Shown one piece after another: positions 61,684 through 64,000 of a stretch of DNA of 64,000 nucleotides. Below the pieces are notes generated by a model, which saw only the letters and a list, made by a program, of their open reading frames with translations, searched no databases and was not told the origin of the DNA. Every line of letters begins with the position of its first letter. Position 1 is the stretch's first letter. The position numbers and the translations under genes are program-made. This DNA comes from Tricholomella constricta. Lineage: Eukaryota; Basidiomycota; Agaricomycetes; Agaricales; Lyophyllaceae. The stretch spans positions 558,001 through 622,000 of the forward strand of contig JAACJP010000022.1 in the NCBI GenBank assembly GCA_013368375.1. The letters run 5' to 3'.

Positions 61684-61813
61684 ATGGCGCCCACTCGCAG
61701 TCGCTAGCGGCTCAGATTTTTCTAAATTTTGGGTGGAGCGTTTCAAATGGTGGTTCTCAGGTTATTTAGGCAAAATCGAATGTTATACACACATCCGTCT
61801 ATACACAAAAAAA

Positions 61814-63449
61814 TCACTTGACAGCAACTGTCTGTGCCTGAGCCTCGGGTTTGGCCACGGTACCATTTTGCTGGCCCGTCCGAGTCGCAGCCGCGCCAAC
61901 GGCCTGCGTCCGCAATGCAAGCCCGCGGGTCTTTTCGATGACAGTCTGGTAGATAGGCAATGGCGGACGGTTGATCTCGATAACATTCTGAACGAATTAG
62001 ATCAGGTCCGAGAATTGGTAGTCCAAAGCTGGAATTATACCGCACCTTCTCAAGATCAATTTTAGCATCTGCACCCATCCGTGTCTCCCGAATGAGGTTG
62101 ACAATCCATTTTTCGCCCTCGTCGCGCGAGAGGTTCAGGCGTTCAGAAAGATCGCTACAGAAAAAACTTGAGACGCGTACACCTCGGAAACAAATAAAAA
62201 CGCCAGACTCACCCGATGTCGATCTTCTGATGAATCCGGCAGTACGCCTCACTGATCAGATACCGCGCGTTGTCCAAGAACTCTTCCCTGAACTCTCCCA
62301 AGAAGAAATCATCACCTACGACCTTTTCCGCGAGCGTCAGCTCCCGCTGTGCCGCCTCAAAGTCGAATTCGATGTACAGCTCCTTCAAGAACGACGTGAC
62401 GGGGTCCTGGTACTGGTACTCCTCCGTCTGGATAACCTTGACGACTTCCCGGATGGCGTTGCGTACGCGCGGGGACACGGGTGCGGAGGCAGATGCGGGG
62501 AGGGAGGAGGACTTCCGCGATAGGATGGCGGCGGCAGCTAGGTAACGGAGGATCCACGGGCAGGATGTCTGGATGGTGTTGAGGTAGGTCGGCGAGAGGA
62601 AGGTCTCGAGAAGGAGTGTGCGGCCCTGTGGGTGGTTGAAGTAGACGAATAGAGACCAGTGTGCGAGCCATGTGCGCGAGTGCAGCTGGACAAGCGCGGG
62701 TTCAGGGGCGCTCGTTGCGCCGGAAGCAGAAGGGACGAGAATGGATGATGGGGAACGCGAGTCGATGGCGTCGCGGAGGGTGTTGAGTTCCTCGAGGGCA
62801 ATATCCCAACGTCCTGTTAGGATGTCGGAGGCAAGCTTTCCCCAGTGTGCGGATGTGTTAAGGTCGTTGTCGGTGGAGAGCACCCGGAAATGGTATAGGT
62901 AGTCCGCGGCGCCGCTGTAGTTTCCGTACGAGTATTGGAACTGGCCAAAATTGTAGAGAGCAGTAATTTGGTCTAGTGTAAGCTAGAAAAGTGGTCAGAT
63001 AGAGTCAAGTCCACAAAACTACACATTGCTCACATTGTAATTTTCCTTGAGATATTGCAAGTTTTGATTCTTGTCCTGTCGTAAGGCTTGTGCAACATCT
63101 GGGTTCTCTATGACGTCCAAGACAGCCTGCGCCTCTTGTTGAAGGCGCTCGTGTGTTGAAACGGCATTTTTACGCTTTTCGTCAAATTCTGATGATTATT
63201 AGAGCGCTTCCACGAAACGATGCGGGCTATCTGTAACTCACCTGTTGGGACCTTTTCATCCGGATGTATCTGCTCAAACAGATTGACAGCATAGTCAAAC
63301 ATGTTCGTCCCTTTCGCCAGTTCATACTGGGCAGCCTGGACCTCCTCGACCGGGAAAAGCGACGTTTCCACGAGATGAGCGAGGAGAGGGAACGATAGAT
63401 GGCGATCCAGGTAAGGAATGATGGTTTTTGAGAGATCGTGTTCCGCCAT
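61814..63449 (-). CDS. INT6: Translation initiation factor 3 subunit E (eIF3e/INT6)
   Basis: Subunit of the eIF3 complex, cytoplasmic translation initiation. The ATG at 63449 gives [21 protein letters not shown], the conserved eIF3e N-terminus, continuing [21 protein letters not shown]. Next exons: [69 protein letters not shown]. The large exon 62209-62980 holds the helical repeat region ([40 protein letters not shown]). The PCI-domain winged helix follows: [29 protein letters not shown] and the last exon ...[19 protein letters not shown]. It ends QTVAVK with TGA at 61814-61816. A Ser/Ala-rich insert ([16 protein letters not shown]) is a fungal variation. Convergent with the D-lactate dehydrogenase, 130 bp apart. 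Confidence 0.95.
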
Positions 63450-63612
63450 GTTGAAGCTGGCCGCAGTCAGTGGTCAGTATTAGGCGATGAGCTGAGGTCT
63501 GTCGTCGACGTCCACAACGGTGAGGGAACAAAACTTTCTGTAGCACAGCCACAGGCACGTGCTCACGCCTAGTTTTAGAGTCATGGATTTTGGGGCCTAT
63601 TGTTTTTCATCC

Positions 63613-63708
63613 TCCGGTATGGTGTAACGGCTAACATTGCCGCCTTTCATTCACACGTTCGTACGTGTACGTGCGCGGCAGCTCGGGGTTCGATTCCCCG
63701 TACCGGAA
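63613..63708 (+). tRNA. tRNA-Glu (UUC) with a 24-nt intron
   Basis: Acceptor stem TCCGGTA pairs with TACCGGA; A is the discriminator base. The D-arm region is GGTGTAACGGCTAAC, anticodon stem GCCGC pairs with GCGGC, loop CTTTCA-C with anticodon TTC at positions 34-36, and the T-arm is CGGGGTTCGATTCCCCG. A 24-nt intron follows position 37, the canonical place. The intron contains the inverted repeat ACACG/CGTGT. A T-run (GTTTTTCTC) just downstream fits Pol III termination. Confidence 0.93.
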
Positions 63709-64000
63709 GCTCTGTTTTTCTCATATTTTTGTTGAACCTCCAGTAGAGTCTGTCAAGTTCTGGGAGCCTGAATTGGGCTCTGATAAAAGGGAGTTTAAGT
63801 AGTCCCCACTTGGTCAAAAGATTTTTCATTCACACAAGGCATCACTATCAAGGCGTGGTCCCCGCTCTCTCCACCAAATTGCAGGTAGATGATCACGGGC
63901 CAGAAAGATGTACCGAACATCGCGATATATAGGCTTCACTTGTATTGTACCTCGTTCCCGATACCCGAATATACTTTTTGCACTCTTTCAAGTCGTCGCG
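63709..64000. other. Window end, no gene seen
   Basis: Flank of the tRNA; no supported frame. Confidence 0.5.

Overview
This window looks like a gene-rich, transposon-invaded segment of a mushroom-forming basidiomycete (Agaricomycetes) genome. Genes have many short introns (about 50-65 nt, GT-AG). The gene set includes a class I hydrophobin, a laccase, a non-reducing polyketide synthase (NR-PKS), basidiomycete-type glutathione S-transferases, and the fungal transposon families Plavaka and KDZ. All exon structures below were worked out by eye from reading frames and splice signals.

Layout. 1-4282: 3' two thirds of an NR-PKS (end of KS, then AT-PT-ACP-ACP-TE). 4655-6929: DUF2235 hydrolase-like gene. 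7603-9266: MDR-type NAD(P)H oxidoreductase. 11550-11840: possible small secreted peptide. 12379-16185: laccase broken by a 1,497-bp Tc1/mariner-type element at a TA site and by one frameshift. 16437-19743: dead non-LTR retrotransposon (RT + RNase H). 19854-22395: peroxisomal PEX30-like membrane protein. 22741-26110: diverged membrane/beta-propeller protein. 27730-34242: Plavaka transposon module (DUF6532-type gene, transposase, small acidic ORF). 35449-36267: GST plus a GST relic. 37121-50060: a ~12.9-kb KDZ-class DNA transposon with three accessory genes. 50395-50903: hydrophobin. 52518-54583: PNPOx/FNR flavoprotein. 54742-55782: thymidylate synthase. 55978-56816: second GST. 59295-61683: mitochondrial D-lactate dehydrogenase. 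61814-63449: eIF3e. 63613-63708: intron-containing tRNA-Glu(UUC).

The most striking object is the KDZ element. Its two ends (about 1.0 kb and 1.4 kb) are packed with the palindrome TRATGCATYA, more than 50 copies of ATGCAT by hand count. The ends share a 91-bp inverted repeat that is ~95% identical by eye, and the right end holds a 144-bp tandem repeat. The same motif also occurs in introns and exons of the carried genes. The transposase keeps its cysteine-rich CxC2-like domain and all three expected acidic catalytic motifs, so the element may be recent. It carries a 38507-41459 protein of unknown function, a viroplasmin/RNase H1-N-domain protein with a tandem exon duplication, and a small basic protein.

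The right side (50.4-63.7 kb) is mostly housekeeping and stress metabolism. The left side (1-36 kb) mixes secondary metabolism, lignin-type oxidation and three further transposon classes.
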